From Tenrec ecaudatus (lineage: Eukaryota > Chordata > Mammalia > Afrosoricida > Tenrecidae), in assembly GCF_050624435.1 (NCBI RefSeq), contig NC_134541.1, forward strand, positions 11,710,995 to 11,774,994: a DNA stretch of 64,000 nt, written 5' to 3'. The translations under genes were made by a program, and so were the position numbers. Each line of letters opens with the position of its first letter. Position 1 is the stretch's first letter. Positions 1 through 11,968 of this stretch are shown in pieces. The notes under the pieces were generated by a model, which saw nothing but the letters and a program-made list of their open reading frames with translations, was not told the DNA's origin and did not search any database.

Positions 1-264
1 ATAGTGTCTTTTGTCCTCATCGGATAGATATAAATACCATGACTTCCTCTCATTGCTCTCTCCGGCACAGACGTGTGCCCACATATGCTGAGGGCTTCAG
101 GCAGGGAAGGACCTTATGTGTGAAGGAGAGTTGACCTGGCGGCTCCTGGCTGTCTGCTGGCCGAGCTGCCCCGTACAGCGGTAGGGTCTTCGCATGTGAT
201 TTTAGAACAGTTGCAGGACTAGGTGATGTGTTGCTTAGGAAGTAGAGGGCCTGTTGTCATGGGA

Positions 265-690
265 CCCCAACGTCACAGTGGCTTAAACAAGATGGATGGT
301 TTCTGTCGCCTGCCAACAGCACGGACATAGAGCTGTCCAGAGCTGGCTTGCTGGACTCCTTTCTCCTGTTATAGCACTCCATCACTCTTAGGAAGGAGTA
401 CTTATATGCTTTGTCCAACATGGCTCCTGGATGGGCATGCCTCTTCCCCTGAAGGGCATACCTAGGAGGTCCCATGATCCCTGGTTGGCCAGAGATAAGC
501 TCTGTGTCCATGCTGAGCAGAAGGGAACACTGGGAAATGTAGTTTTGTATGGCCGGTCTCCATTCAGGTGGCCTACTAAAATCCATTATGTACAGAAGAC
601 CAGGAGATTGGATTTTGGGGTCTCTGCCCAGGAAACAGGAGCATGAGAAAACTGGCTCCAAAGAGGATATCTGGTCATCTGCCACAAATA
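265..690 (+). repeat. Old mammalian interspersed repeat, family unresolved
   Basis: 'cacagtggcttaaacaaga…tccaacatggctcctgg…actgggaaatgtagtttt' has the look of a widely spread ancient mammalian repeat (LTR or DNA transposon remnant). The open frames across it are not coding. Confidence 0.4.
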
Positions 691-800
691 TCTATTGAAT
701 GGTTCCTACCTGGGAGGTGACATGCTTAGGCCCCAAAGGTGCGAGGCACAAAAAGTGCCTGGAATCTCAGCTTTCACGGAGCCAGCTTACACCCTAGTGG
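690..800 (-). repeat. L2 LINE fragment, antisense
   Basis: 'tctattgaatggttcctacctg…gaggcac…tcacggagccagcttacaccctagtgggag' follows the reversed L2 3' end order. Confidence 0.5.
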
Positions 801-1699
801 GAGCAACAACTAGATGTCTGTGCTGAGGCCAGGTGGGGTTCGCACTGTGAAGGCAGCCTACAGCAGGGTGGGGAGAGAGGCCCAGGAAGTTGAGTCACGG
901 GAGACTAGACTGCCTTTGTCCTGCCCCATGTCAGGCCAGGCCGTCATCAGACTGTCTTCGCCAGCCACGGCTGACCGTGAGGACGGGCTTGCTCTTTGTT
1001 ACGAAGGGCTTTCCTGGGCCTGGTGGTCGTTGGTGGCCTCAATGGCCTCTGTCATTGTCCTTGTGCAGCCTCCGTGTTGGAGAAAGAGCAGTGTTTGTCC
1101 TGTAGAAGCTCCCACAATCGGTGCCGCCAGGTCCATCCCAAGACGGGGTCTGACGTGCCCCTCGGTCCTTCGGGCAATTTACCGTCAGAGTCATGGTCCA
1201 GTGGCAGTGGTTACAGCCCCAGCTGCCCCCGGGTGAGAAGCACTGATGGCAGGATGCAGGCCCAATTCTGGGGGCAGCCACAGTGCAAGTGTCACGTGTC
1301 CAGCCATGCTTGGACGCACCGTGTGGGTGACAGGTGTGTGCATAAAGACTCCGCACCCGCTGAGGGACTTGGGCCCCTGGCAGGGTGTTTTGCCCAGGAC
1401 GGAGGCTCTGTCCTTGAAGATGCCCATGAGGAGTGTGTGGTCAGAGGCAGGCAGCCCTGCTGGAGTCTGCTTGGTCTCTCCCTCACCAAGGCTGTGGGTG
1501 ACGTCGGCCTCTGTGGAAGGCCGCCCGTGGACTCTCCGCCGCCCGCCCTGGTGGGGAGGGGTTGGTGCGCTGGCGTAGGTTGACAGGTGGTAGGCAGCCT
1601 GGGGGAAGGATGGGATGGTGGGGGGACACCTGACTAATCTGGCTGAGCACTGGTCTTCTTGCTTGGGTACCCCCCCTTGCTTTCTCATAGCAGGTGCCC

Positions 1700-1791
1700 A
1701 TGAACTCATTCCCCGAACACGTTCACTGAGCATGCCTGTGTGCTGGGCTCTGTGCCAGGAGACAAGGCCCCGCTCCTTTGCCTGACAAAGC

Positions 1792-1832
<41 letters not shown>

Positions 1833-2230
1833 GGGGGGAGGGAGCTTTCAATTAAATGCCAACCAGCCCCTCTTGAGATGCGCTCTGAAGACAGTACACA
1901 GTGTCCTTGAATGTTGTCAATGGCTAGTGTAGTCAGCTGTGGACGGGGGGGTTGGAGGTTTGAGTCCGAGTACAGACGCCTCAGAAGAAAGGCCTGGGAA
2001 TTCGTTTCCGAAAAGTTGGCTGCTGAACACCCTATGGAGTGCCCGGGGCTGCATGGGGCAGGCTTGCTCCCAGGCAGCAGTGTAGATGCTCTGGAGGAAG
2101 TAAATAAGGTAGATGAGGCAGGCAGGGACGACTCTCTGAGGAGGTGACATGTGACCTGAGACCCAAGGGGACCAGTAGGGACCAGCAGTGCTACGGGCCA
2201 GAGTTCAGAGGAAGCGCTGGCTTGCTGTGT
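1700..2230 (-). repeat. L2 LINE fragment, antisense, interrupted by a (TG)n run
   Basis: 'cgttcactgagcatgcctgtgtgctgggctctgtgccagg' (1720-1760) and 'gaggaggtgacatgtgacctgagacccaagggg' (2136-2170) are parts of the reversed L2 3' end. The sequence between them is diverged. Confidence 0.45.
1793..1831. repeat. (TG)n microsatellite
   Basis: About 19 uninterrupted TG units. Confidence 0.95.
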
Positions 2231-2950
2231 AGCAGAGGATGTGGCCGGGGCACTGGAGAACGGGAGACCTCCCCGGGCATCTGGGCCTCCCAGGGCACCC
2301 GAGAGACAGGGCGGGTTTTGCCGGCAAGGGAAGCTACTCGCAGGTAGAAGGCAGGCAGTCTTCTGGGGCATAGGTGTGTTTCCCAGACCGGCAAGTACAG
2401 GAAGTCATTACGGAAGTCACAACACCCGCTCCCACATAATGAACACCTCGGGCAGGCAGGGACTTGGCGTGATCTCGGAGCCGCAGGTGGGAAGCGGGCT
2501 AGAGGGACTTACCTGGCTGGGTCACAAAGCTAGAGGCAGAGAGGGCGAGCGGTTAGAGGGGCAGGTGTGCCGAGTCACTATCTCCATTCCATCCACAAGG
2601 GATGACTCCCTTGTCGCTTCCCCAGCCGATGAGACTCCAGGACACAGTGTCTGTCTGTCTCCTGCTGGCCCTGCCCCCCTCCCCTCCCCTCCCCTCTCCG
2701 GTGGTCTGCATGGTTGCCAAGGGATTCTGGCCGCTCAGTGAGCGCCCGAGGCCTCAGTGGCCTCCTCTCTGAAGTGGGAGCCAGCCGCCCGGGCTGTGCT
2801 TTGGCTTTGACAGGGATGGGTGAAGGGACAGAAAGCCCTCTGTCCATCCTACGTCACTCTTAGCTGCACCCAGGTCCCCAGACGATTGCTACTGAGTCAG
2901 TGGACTCAAGTAGAGGCGACAGAGTAACACTGTCCTGGGGGTGGGGTGGG

Positions 2951-3050
2951 GTTTCCAAGGTCCACCTTTCCAGAAGTTGGCTACCCCTTCTTCTTCCCGA
3001 GGAGCAGCTCCAGAGAGCCAGGTGCTTAACCACTGCGCCACCAGGGCTCT
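2951..3050 (-). mobile_element. AfroSINE fragment, head part
   Basis: It ends in 'gcttaaccactgcgccaccagggctct', the reversed tRNA-like head, and begins within the middle region ('gtttccaaggt'). Confidence 0.7.
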
Positions 3051-3236
3051 TTCAGGTACTAGGTGCAGGTGGAAGTAAGTGCCCAGTGTCCCACACTGCC
3101 CTTCTGCCCTGGCAGTGTGCTGGGCATCAGACTTACCTGGACCCCAGCCCGTTTCTCTTGCTGCTCTGGAGGTGGAGGAAGGGCAGGGAGGTGGCCAGGG
3201 CAGGCGTCCCTGGGGGACTCTGCAAGTGTCATCTGG

Positions 3237-3400
3237 GGGAGCCCTGCCGGGGTGGTGGTTACGAGTAGGGCTGCTGACAGCAGTTTGAATCCACCAGCCG
3301 CCACTCCTCGGGAGCAAGACGGGGTTTTCTGCTCTGTCAAGAGACACTGTCTCGGAAACCCACAGCGTGGCCATGTCGGCATCCCCTCAGCGGCAGTGCG
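3237..3400 (+). mobile_element. AfroSINE, tail-truncated
   Basis: The head 'ggagccctgccggggtggtggttacga' and B box 'cagcagtttgaatcc' are clear. The copy fades out after 'gtctcggaaacccacag'. Confidence 0.75.
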
Positions 3401-4383
3401 TTTGCACCTCCTCCTCGGCGACTCTGACAAGAGCTGTCAACATGGAAGGTCGAGGACCCAGTGTCTGTCCCGGTAGGTAGGTGGCATGGCACAGGTATGG
3501 CTCAGACTGACGCCCAGACCTGCACGCTGCTGTCCAACTGGCTGCCCTGTGGTGTCTGCGGCACCCGGGTCACAGGAGACACGGGTGGGGGCCTCCTGTT
3601 CAGGGTACTGTCATGAGCCTTGTGTTCAGGGACCCGGTCTGGTCCATGCAGATGCCCATCTGCAGAGCGTGGGGGTGGCTGGAAGCCTTGCTTGTCATCA
3701 CAGATGAGAAACAATCTTAGTGTCTCTGAATAAGCCTCCACCACACGGAACACTGGGCCTCTGGGAGTAGGTGTGGGAGACGGGCTTTTCCTGGAGTTGC
3801 GGGGAAAGGGTGGAGAGGTTTTATTCCCCCTTTGTGTACCTATTGTGTAAAACCAAAGATGGGCAGACTCCAGGTCTTGGAAGTGACCCCCCCACCCCCA
3901 AGGCAAACATAGGGATCTAGAAGCAGAAGCAACTGAATTCCACTGTGGGTGTCTCTCACTTGTTGGGGTGCACAATGCCCCTCTTGCCCGCCTCCAACCA
4001 CAGTGTGGGGAGGATGCTGGCCAGGCTGACCAGGCCTGTGGTGCTGTCCCCTCCCTCTGCCTTTGGAACTCAGATCTGCAGTGAAGGCCCTGACAGCCTG
4101 GTGCACTCTGCAGCTGGAGGGGTCCTGAGGACACACATGGTCCCTCACAGCAGCTTTGTTTTCTCCCAGATTCAAGTTCAAGTCCCCAGACAGTGAGCAC
4201 TCTGGTCGGTGGCTCCTCTGTACCATGCCAGCCCCTGGCTGAAGGCCCTCAACTAGGTCAGCTCAGAGCCTGGCCCAGTGCTGTGGGCCTTGCAGAAGGC
4301 TCCCCAGATAGGTGTGTAATTGAAGGGCTTTCCAGGAGTCCCGTTTATACCACACGAGGCCCGGGCTTCAACGCTATTAACAC

Positions 4384-4490
4384 TCTGTGGCTCTAGGGGG
4401 CTATGCGAATCAATGGACTGCTAACTACCAGGCCAGCAGTTCAAACCCACCAGCTGCTCCATGGGAAAAGAAGAGGTTTTCTGCTCCTGC
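4384..4490 (+). mobile_element. AfroSINE fragment (first of three in a row)
   Basis: The SINE family here has a tRNA-derived head with A-box-like 'tggcgtagtgg' and B-box-like 'ggtcagcagttcgaaacc', a middle 'ggagaaagatgaggctttctactcc…acagtctcggaaacccacaggggcagttctaccctg' and the RTE-shared tail. This copy holds the head from 'ctatgcgaatcaatggactgctaac' to 'agaagaggttttctgctcc' and is cut at the next SINE. Confidence 0.75.
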
Positions 4491-4700
4491 ATGAAGCCTG
4501 GTGGCGTAGTGCTTAAGCATTGGACTGTCATTTGTGTGGGCTGTAGTTCAAAACCCCCGTCACCTCCGTGGGAGAAAGACTGGGCTTTCTACTCCCATAA
4601 AGTTACAGTCCCGTCAGCCCACAGGGGCCGGTGCCGCCCTGTCCTGTAGGGTCGCCATGTGCTGGAATCACCTCAGTGGCACTGAGTTTGACCTTTTCCT
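4491..4700 (+). mobile_element. AfroSINE, nearly full length
   Basis: It runs from 'gaagcctggtggcgtagtgcttaag' through 'cccataaagttacagtc' to 'gggtcgccatgtgctggaatcacctcagtggcactgag'. The B box is altered (ctgtagttcaaaacccc). Confidence 0.85.
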
Positions 4701-4709
4701 TAAGCATGA

Positions 4710-4868
4710 GTTGGGTGCGTGGGTGCTAACTGAAAGGTTGAATGTTTGTACCCACCCAGTGGGTCCTCAGGAGAAAGGCCTGGCCATCAGCTCCCATCAA
4801 GAGGAGGACAGCCTAGAAGGCCCTCTGTCACAAGGGGTCACTGAGTGGCAACTGACTCCATACCTGTA
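4710..4868 (+). mobile_element. AfroSINE, third of a head-to-tail run, diverged
   Basis: Only the end of the head is kept ('gctaactgaaaggtt…'). The middle has 'ggagaaaggcctggccatcagctcccatca', and the tail is 'aaggggtcactgagtggcaactgactcc'. Confidence 0.6.
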
Positions 4869-4894
4869 GCAGTTACCTTTGGCCTATATGACCC

Positions 4895-5092
4895 ACCACC
4901 GTTGAGTCAATTCTGACTGACAGCGAGCGAGCCCACAGGAATAGCGCAGCAATGCTCGGTAAAGTGACCGAGGCTATGAATCTGGGTAGCAGCAGATAGC
5001 TCCAGCTCTGTCCCTTGGAGAGGATGGTGGACTTGAACCACTGACCATGTGGTTAGCTTCCCATTGCTTAATCCATAATGCCAGCAGAGCTC
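4895..5092 (-). mobile_element. AfroSINE, minus, diverged
   Basis: The tail 'ccgttgagtcaattctgactgacagcgagcg' opens it, and 'ttgaaccactgaccatgtggttagc…cagcagagctct' is the head. It follows the three plus copies after about 25 bases. Confidence 0.7.
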
Positions 5093-5099
5093 TCTTTTC

Positions 5100-7060
5100 A
5101 ACCTATGGAGTGGCATTGAAGTTACATACCTTGTGAGCCACGGGGGTGTTTTAGTGGTTTGATGGGACAGGAGGTGGAGTTTCTGAAACAGCAGCTTATG
5201 AGAAAGAAGGCAGCCTGCCACCTGGACAGCGCAGGGGGGCACCAGCAGGTCCCCACACAAGTCACCCTCTCCAGGCCTCAGAGTGCTTGTGACTTGACCA
5301 AGGCAGATGGCTGGGGACACGTGGGCCAGACAGGGCAGACATTCAAAAATGTGCTGGCCTCTGGGCCTGCTTGAAAATCGATTTCCCACCTCTAGCCAGC
5401 TGAGCTGCTGGGGCGGGCCACCCCGGGCTGTTGTGACAGCAAACGCAAGTGCCATGGAAACCATGGGGAACCCCAGTGTAGCCCGCTGGCACAGGGCAGC
5501 GCCCTCCTGTGCCCCCTCTTCCCAGCCAGCCCCCTGCCATTGGGCTAGACTCAGAAGCTCTTTTGCAGGGAACCCCATGAGATGTGGCCCACCTCCACCC
5601 CACTTTCCTGTAGCTGCTTCCCAGCTCCCTGCTCCTGGTGAAGTGAGTGGGTGCGGTTGGCTGAGAGCTCAGGGTGGCCGGGGAAGCCCAGGAAGTGGGC
5701 ATCTGAGCTGGCCTGTCTTCCCTCTGTAAACAGCAGCTTGCTGACCTCCCAGCAGCTGGGCACTCCGGCCGGGCCAGCAGGCTTCCCTCCCGTTGTGGTT
5801 ACAGACTGTTTCTGGGGACAGAAAACAGAAACCAGCTCAGTGTTTTCCAGGCTGCCGAAGTTCTGAGAAATCCAAGCCTCAGCCCAGGAGCCAGAACTCC
5901 CTTCACCTGCCCACCCCAGACCCGTTCAGAGAAGGGTGCCCACCAGCACTCCTTCCCCCATGGGAGGGCGGGGGCCAGCTTCCTGTTCACTCTGAATGGA
6001 GCAATGGTTCTAAGGATGTCGTTTGACTCAGAGGGCAAATGGCTCTAGCTGGTCTGCAGTAGGGATGCTTTGGCCACTTTATCCCGTCACCTGCAGATCC
6101 CGTGAGGACCGGGGACTCCAGCTGGGCCCAGCCAGGGGCGCATTTCTCCAGTCCCAAAGCCCAGCTCTCATAGCCACAGGCCCTTCTGACCACTCAGGGG
6201 CCCCTATGTGGCAGCTTGCGGGCAGGAAAGCCCTCTGGTGAGAGTAATTCTTGTTCAGATGGGAGTGGCTGACAGCCAGCACCTCTCTTAGGTGCTTTGA
6301 ATTTCTTTCTGAGCAGGGAGGCCGTTCAAACCAATACATCTCCTCAGGAAGGAAATGTGGCGGGTGGGGCCCCCCTCGTGTTCTTCTTTGGGAAGGTCTG
6401 GCGTCATAGCCCCCAATCCTGCCCCTTGTTCTACACACCTTGCTTGGAGCAAGTTGCAGACCACTAGCTGCAGCCTGAGGTGTGTACAGTGACCATGCGG
6501 ACAAGGGGACAGGTGGTGTGTGCAAAGGAACTATCCAGGTGCCGGCACGGGCAGGCCAAGTTGGTCAGCACATCAGCTCGCCATCAGCCTGAGCAGAAAG
6601 CGCTGTCCTGACCGGGGAGTGAGCGTTTCTGGGTGAGGCAGGCGTGCTGGCCGCCCCAAGATAGCTTTTGATCACGTGCCCTAGGGTCCAGCCGCCTGGT
6701 TCCAAGCAGGGCTCTGAGCATCGCGAAGAGCAAGGCCCTTCCGTCTCAGCCTCGGGGAGAGGAACGCTCCTACCTCCTTCTGGAAGGGTTAATGCATGCC
6801 GACTGCCCTGCTGGGAGAGAGACTTTACATGGGGTCGCCCAGGAGGACCTCCCAGGGCAAGTGACGTCCAGCTGCCTTACCCATCATTCCCTGAAGGGAC
6901 AAGCCGCTCTGACCCCACCTGCTAGTGCGTATAAGGTGGGCACAAAGGCCACCTGTCACTTTTGTCATCATCTTCCTAACCCCCTCCTTCTCTTCTCTTC
7001 TTCCCTCCATTAGATACTAAATTATTTTAATTAAATAGATGCATTTGTTAAATATGTTGC
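5100..7060. other. No gene seen
   Basis: Unique sequence. 6960-7050 turns pyrimidine-rich, then AT-rich ('attattttaattaaatag'), ahead of the RTE fragment. Confidence 0.5.
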
Positions 7061-7061
7061 A

Positions 7062-7300
7062 AGGTGCATCAAGCCGATTTCAACTCCTAGCAATGTCCAA
7101 CCGAATGAAATACGGAGCCATCCGCAGGGGTGCTACATTGTAATCACTTCAGAGAGAGAGAGAGAGAGAGGTGCACATGCTTCTGGCAGCCTGTGGTCTA
7201 GTCAGTGGTCTTTGCCAACACCCATGTTCAAAGGCATCCCTTCTTTTTCAATCTTCTTAGTCATTGTCTAGCTTTCACAGCATGTGAGATATAAAACAGA
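7062..7300 (-). mobile_element. RTE-clade LINE fragment with (GA)n interruption
   Basis: 'catcaagccgatttcaactcctagcaat' is a diverged reverse-orientation tail. After a GA microsatellite (7151-7171), 'gccaacacccatgttcaaaggcatccc' and 'cattgtctagctttcacagcatgtgag' match an inner part of the RTE ORF in the same orientation, so sequence between them has been deleted. Confidence 0.55.
7151..7171. repeat. (AG)n microsatellite within an RTE fragment
   Basis: Ten uninterrupted AG units. Confidence 0.95.
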
Positions 7301-7549
7301 AACAAGTAATGCAAATGGATACAAAAGCCTCCACCTCCAGGTTCAGAGCGAAAAACAGCATAACCATTATCTTCCAGCTCTTCAGCCTCTTGAGAAAAGT
7401 TCCTCTGCAAACCTTCCAGAAAACAAAGCTTTCTGCCTGACAGCATTGTCGCACCCAAGAATGAGTCCGTTGTCAAACCTCAACTTACCTTCGTTCTGAT
7501 GTTGTTGCCTCGTAGATGGCTTAGTATGTTTTACATATGTATGCCAGGC

Positions 7550-7742
7550 CCACTACCATGAAGTCAATTCCAACTCTTAGCCACCCTGCAGGACAGCGTA
7601 GAACTGTCCCTGTGGGTTTTTCTAGATGGCAACTCTTTACAGGAGTAGAAAGCCTCATCTTTCTCCTGCTGGTGGTTTCGAACTGTTGGCCTTGGGGTTA
7701 ACAGTTCAACGCATAACCCCCTATGCCCCTGGGTCCCTTAGG
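7550..7742 (-). mobile_element. AfroSINE, minus, full length
   Basis: 'ccatgaagtcaattccaactcttagccaccctgcaggacagcg' is the tail and 'gcataaccccctatgcccctgggtccc' the head. All segments are in order. Confidence 0.85.
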
Positions 7743-7865
7743 TACACACACAATTTAATTCAGGACCGAGGGGGGTCTTCGCACTGTGGTTGGTTGAAGT
7801 GTGTCGTTCTCACCATTCCCCTGCCGGCGTGGTATTGGCAGCAGCCAGGCAGCTTGTCCCAAAGA

Positions 7866-7891
7866 CCCCCCCCCCCCCCCCCCCCCCCCCC
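7866..7891. repeat. Poly(C) run of 26
   Basis: An uninterrupted run of C, the longest homopolymer in the window. It is followed by 'ggcgggg'. Confidence 0.95.
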
Positions 7892-10054
7892 GGCGGGGCT
7901 TTGCTGACTGTAGCTCCACGTTGTCATGTGTTCTGACCTGGGGATTGCCTTTCAGTTGGGGCTTGGATCCAGGTTGATGTTTTTGGCAGAACTGCCTCCT
8001 GGGTGGACTGGTTTCTCCGCCTCAGGGGCGGTGTGGCCCTCAGCGGAGAAGGGGTGGGGGTGGTGTTGGCGGTCAGTGATGCTCCAGGCCTGGGCTGTAC
8101 ACGTCATTCTGAACATACCCTCATCCTGCCCACCGTGAGTGACTACAGGCCAGAGTTTCTGCTTGGGCCTTGCTTTTCTTCATGGGTTTGATGTTGGAGT
8201 CCCATACACAACCCGTCAGTTCCGCGTGCTCGGGGCGTCCATCAGTGGACCCCTTCCCCAGGTAGTCCCTGCAACCTGCTTTCCCATTGACGCCTGGCTC
8301 TTGAGAGCCGCCCATTGTCATGGGTGTGGTGTCCTTCCACGCGTGGCTTTTCCCTGTCACCAGGGCCTTGATTTCCCAGAGTGTCCGTGTTGACAGACGG
8401 GCACGGGCATGTGCCCTTGCCCACCCCGCCCCCACCCATCTCCCAGGGGCCCCAAACAGGTGTTTCTGCAGGGCCGCACCTGGAGTGGCAGTGCGTGCTC
8501 ACAGGGCGGGCACCCCTTCAGCCCGGCCAGACAGGACCAGATTGTCTCCCCAAGAGGTGGTACCGGTTCTGCCAGCAACGGGAGGGATGTCGCTTTTCAT
8601 CCCAGCAAGATGTGATGGTGACAGACGTACGGGTTGTTTTGCTCAGCCCGGGAATTTGGCTAACCCACTTGGCGGGTCACCAAAAAGTGTGTGAGATAAT
8701 CATCTTTTGGCGAACAGACAGGTCTTGGGCCATTCGATGTAGTTGCAGAAAGACTTAGGCTGTCTGTGGGTGGCTGATGACCAAACCCACGACTGTTGCG
8801 TCAGTGCCAGTTCACAGGGACCCACGGGACTGAGAGGCCGTCACCCTCATGGGGACAGGTCTGCAGCTGCGTGGTTTACCACCGTGACACTAGGGGTCCT
8901 TGTTGCAAACAGTGCTGCTGTATGACCATGACCGTCCCCAGCTACTGTTCTTAAGGGTGTGAGCGCACCCAGCAGGGGCTTGCATGGAAGGTGCTGGAAT
9001 TCCAGCCTGCACACACATGCACTGACCTCTAGGGAACCTTAGCCAGACCCTGGGCCACGTGCTCCTGGCCCTCCACGCAGGCGCTTCCTACCAGCCTTGC
9101 AGAGCTGCCTGTCTTCAACCTTGCTTTCTGGTGGAGTGGGTGGGCTGGAGAAGCACCTCTGCTGTGGGGGGAGGATGGCTAACGGGCGCATACCTTGGGT
9201 CCAGAAAGCTGAGTTTGGGGATGAAGCCCAACCAAGAGAGAGTGAAGGGGCCTCTCTACTCTACACCTCCTTGGCTGCTGAGCTGCCAACCACACCCCCC
9301 CCCCCCCCAGGAGCCCTGCACTCTCTGCTGGGAACCACAGTAGCACATGCTTACTCATCCCGAGAGCCCAGGACAGTTTGGGATGCGGCCCAGCGCTTTT
9401 CTTGTAACTCCGGGTGTTGCTTGTAAAGTGGCTGGGTGCTCTGCTTCCGGGGCCTTGGCGGCATCCTGTGTGGGTCAGTGGGTAGGTACGCAGCAGGTCA
9501 GGCAGGGGTGGTGGGGCGCAGGCTGTGAGCAGTGTTTCTCAGAGCCACCACCCCGGAAAGGCAGTGAGTAGTGGCCTTGGGGTGAAAGTGCTTTGGTGAG
9601 CGAGGTGGGCTGGCTCTCAAATCAATTCTGTCTGCTCACTGACCTTGAGCTGTGTGGTGGGCTAAAAATACACGAGTGGCGGTGACAGGGACAGCCACCA
9701 GCCCTGTGTGGTTAGCTTGGTGCCGTGCCAAGTGCTAGCCCCTTCCAGGACCTCACACAAAGCTTCCCATCTTGCAGACCAAGACAGTGAGGCACAGGGG
9801 AGTCAGGCTCTGTATGCCTTTGAAGCACCTGGCGTGGGCCAACACCTTTATGCTCAAACTCCTCCGACTACTGGTTATGACCCGACAGGGCTGAAGGAAA
9901 CTGCCCTGCACGGTGTTCAGTGTTTGCCAGGCCTTTCTTCCTAGGTTCCTGACAAGCAGATGAGTGCATGTGCACCCGCCACGGGTCAGGAAGTGGAGAC
10001 TCAGAGTGGGGTTGGGGCTGGATTTGAGCAAAGCGTTCCCTGTGGGGCAGCGTT

Positions 10055-10115
10055 TCCTGCCCCCAGACTAGCTGCCTGACCTTGGGCAAGTCACTTCAGC
10101 CTGGTTTCCTCTACT
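10055..10115 (+). repeat. MIR core fragment
   Basis: 'ctagctgcctgaccttgggcaagtcacttcagcctggtttcc' is the MIR core. Confidence 0.6.
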
Positions 10116-11825
10116 GGCTGCTACTTGCTTTGGGGGTGAACTTTGGCAAATGGTGCTTAGAAGACAGTGCAGCCACAAGGGTGGGGTAAAGGGACGGTGC
10201 AGGGTGTGCCCTCAGTGTCCATGGCCTTCGGGGACACTTGGCAGAGTCTCAGGTACGTAGTGCTGTTGGTCGCTCTGGGCAGCGGCTATCGAGTTGAGAG
10301 ACATGAGAGTGAGGGAGGAGCTGTGCTCTCACTCTGCGTCTGCTCCCTGCCTCCAGGCTGTTTCCACTCACCCCGAGCCCCTGCTGTGGGGCCCGGCAGT
10401 CCCTTCTCATGCCCAGTAGTGCTTGGGGTGTATTGAGAGGGCGACAGAAGTGGCTGGAGTCTTTCAAGGCAAACTCATACAGTAACCAAGACCCATTAGT
10501 AGGGACATGTGACCAGGCACGTGGTCGTATGGGATGAGGGGCTGTGCCATGAGCTGCTTGTGCATAAGTAGGCCATAGAATGATCCGGAAGGTGCATTTA
10601 CAGTGAGAGCAGAATGTAAACTATCCAGCAGGTGGAGGGAGCCTTGGGGTTCCAGGTGGAAAGACTTGTCAGATCCAGGCCTTCACCTGCTGCTCCCCCT
10701 GGGATGTCTGAACCCCCACCCCCATCAGGCTATCGTTCAGACACACGTATGGCGAGGCAGGTCCTGGGAGAAAGCTGGCTTGGCAGACCATTGGGGATTT
10801 ATTTTTATTGTTTTGTCTGAAGTTTGCAGGCCAGTATGAAGGTGCAGGAGGGGTCTGGGTCTCTGACTTGCCTTATCCAAGAAACAGACCGGAACCCACG
10901 GCTCCATGAAGCTGTGGCTCCCAGAGCAGGTGTTTTGTGTCCCCTTTAGGCATGCTTCCTGCGTGACGGGAGGGTGGCTTGTTGGAAGCGCAGTTCTTTC
11001 TGTAAGGAAATAACAAGAGGCAGGCAGTTCCTCCCCCCCAGCCTGGCCAGGGGGACAGTTTGTAGGGTGAGGACCCTGGTGGCCAACTGTCCTGGGGACC
11101 AGTAAAAACCCCTGACGTTCTAGGAGAAGGATTTTTAAGTTGGGTTTAAAGAGCTTAGGAAGATGGGGTAGTGCTGGGAGGGAACCCTATGGGGTCCCGG
11201 GGGCTCCATCTCTACAGGAGCAGATCTTCAGGCTGTTCTGTCCATGAAGGTGCTCTAGCGGTTCGCATGGCCACCCTCCTGGTTAGCAGCCGAGCCCTTA
11301 CCCTCCAGGACAAACCAAGGGGATAAAGTCAGGCACCTAGTGAGCTCTGGAGAGGGAATGGGAGTGAAGTTCCCATTGGGAAGGGACCATGAAATGGATT
11401 GGATTATGGGTGGGGGGGTGGGCGGAGAGTCTCAGGAGTTGTTTCTTGCCCTGGCTCCATTTGAGATGCCCGGTGGGGGCCAGGAAGGCCCTGTGTGAAT
11501 TAGCCAATTGCTCGGATCTGAATGGAGCAAGCCAATTCCTCCCCCAGGTCTGACTGCCGCAGCCTAAATAGTCACCTAGAGGGAAGGTTCGGTCTCCACT
11601 ACGCGGAGAGTGACCAGGCTGTGACACAGACATGCAGCAAGTCCAGGTCCTCCCCTTCCAAGATCTGCCTCCAGGAGGGAGGACCCTGCGCCTCCCTCTG
11701 CTCTGCAGGCGGGCCCTGTAAGAAATGAACCCTGGCACCGACTCCGGCCTGAGGACTGGGCGGGAGGAGCCAGCTTCACCCAGCTTGGTGGTGTTGCTAG
11801 CGACCCTGCGGACAACAGACCTGAG

Positions 11826-11853
11826 CCGAGAGCAGGCCGCCGAGAGCAGGCCG
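11826..11853. repeat. Exact 14 bp tandem duplication
   Basis: CCGAGAGCAGGCCG occurs twice without a gap in a CpG-bearing stretch. Confidence 0.9.
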
Positions 11854-11958
11854 CCGCTCCTCAGAGCTGAGGAGAACAGGCGCTAACAGCGGGCTCCCGC
11901 CGCCCGCGGTTCACATTCTGTTCTTTGTAAGCACCTTCGCTGCTTTGAAGGGGCCGGG

Positions 11959-11968
11959 CTAAAAATAG
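11959..11968 (+). promoter_or_regulatory. Perfect MEF2-type site CTAAAAATAG
   Basis: It matches the MEF2 consensus exactly, just after a locally CpG-rich stretch (11750-11920) and before a T-rich run. It would lie in an intron or flank of the gene ending at 17490. Function is unproven. Confidence 0.35.

Larger units (their letters stand above)
801..2950. other. No gene seen
   Basis: GC-rich unique sequence apart from the L2 pieces and (TG)n run listed separately. Overlapping open frames on both strands at 814-1740 share no protein-like features. Confidence 0.5.

Noticed and set aside
3502..4200. 232-codon minus-strand open frame
   Set aside because: Low-information Ser/Pro/Gly-rich sequence with equally long shadow frames.
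4907..5578. 223-codon minus-strand open frame
   Set aside because: Its C-terminal third is translation of a SINE, and the rest has no recognisable domain.
11265..11305. SINE head fragment
   Set aside because: Only about 30 bases of loose resemblance ('cctggttagcagccgagccc'), too short to support.
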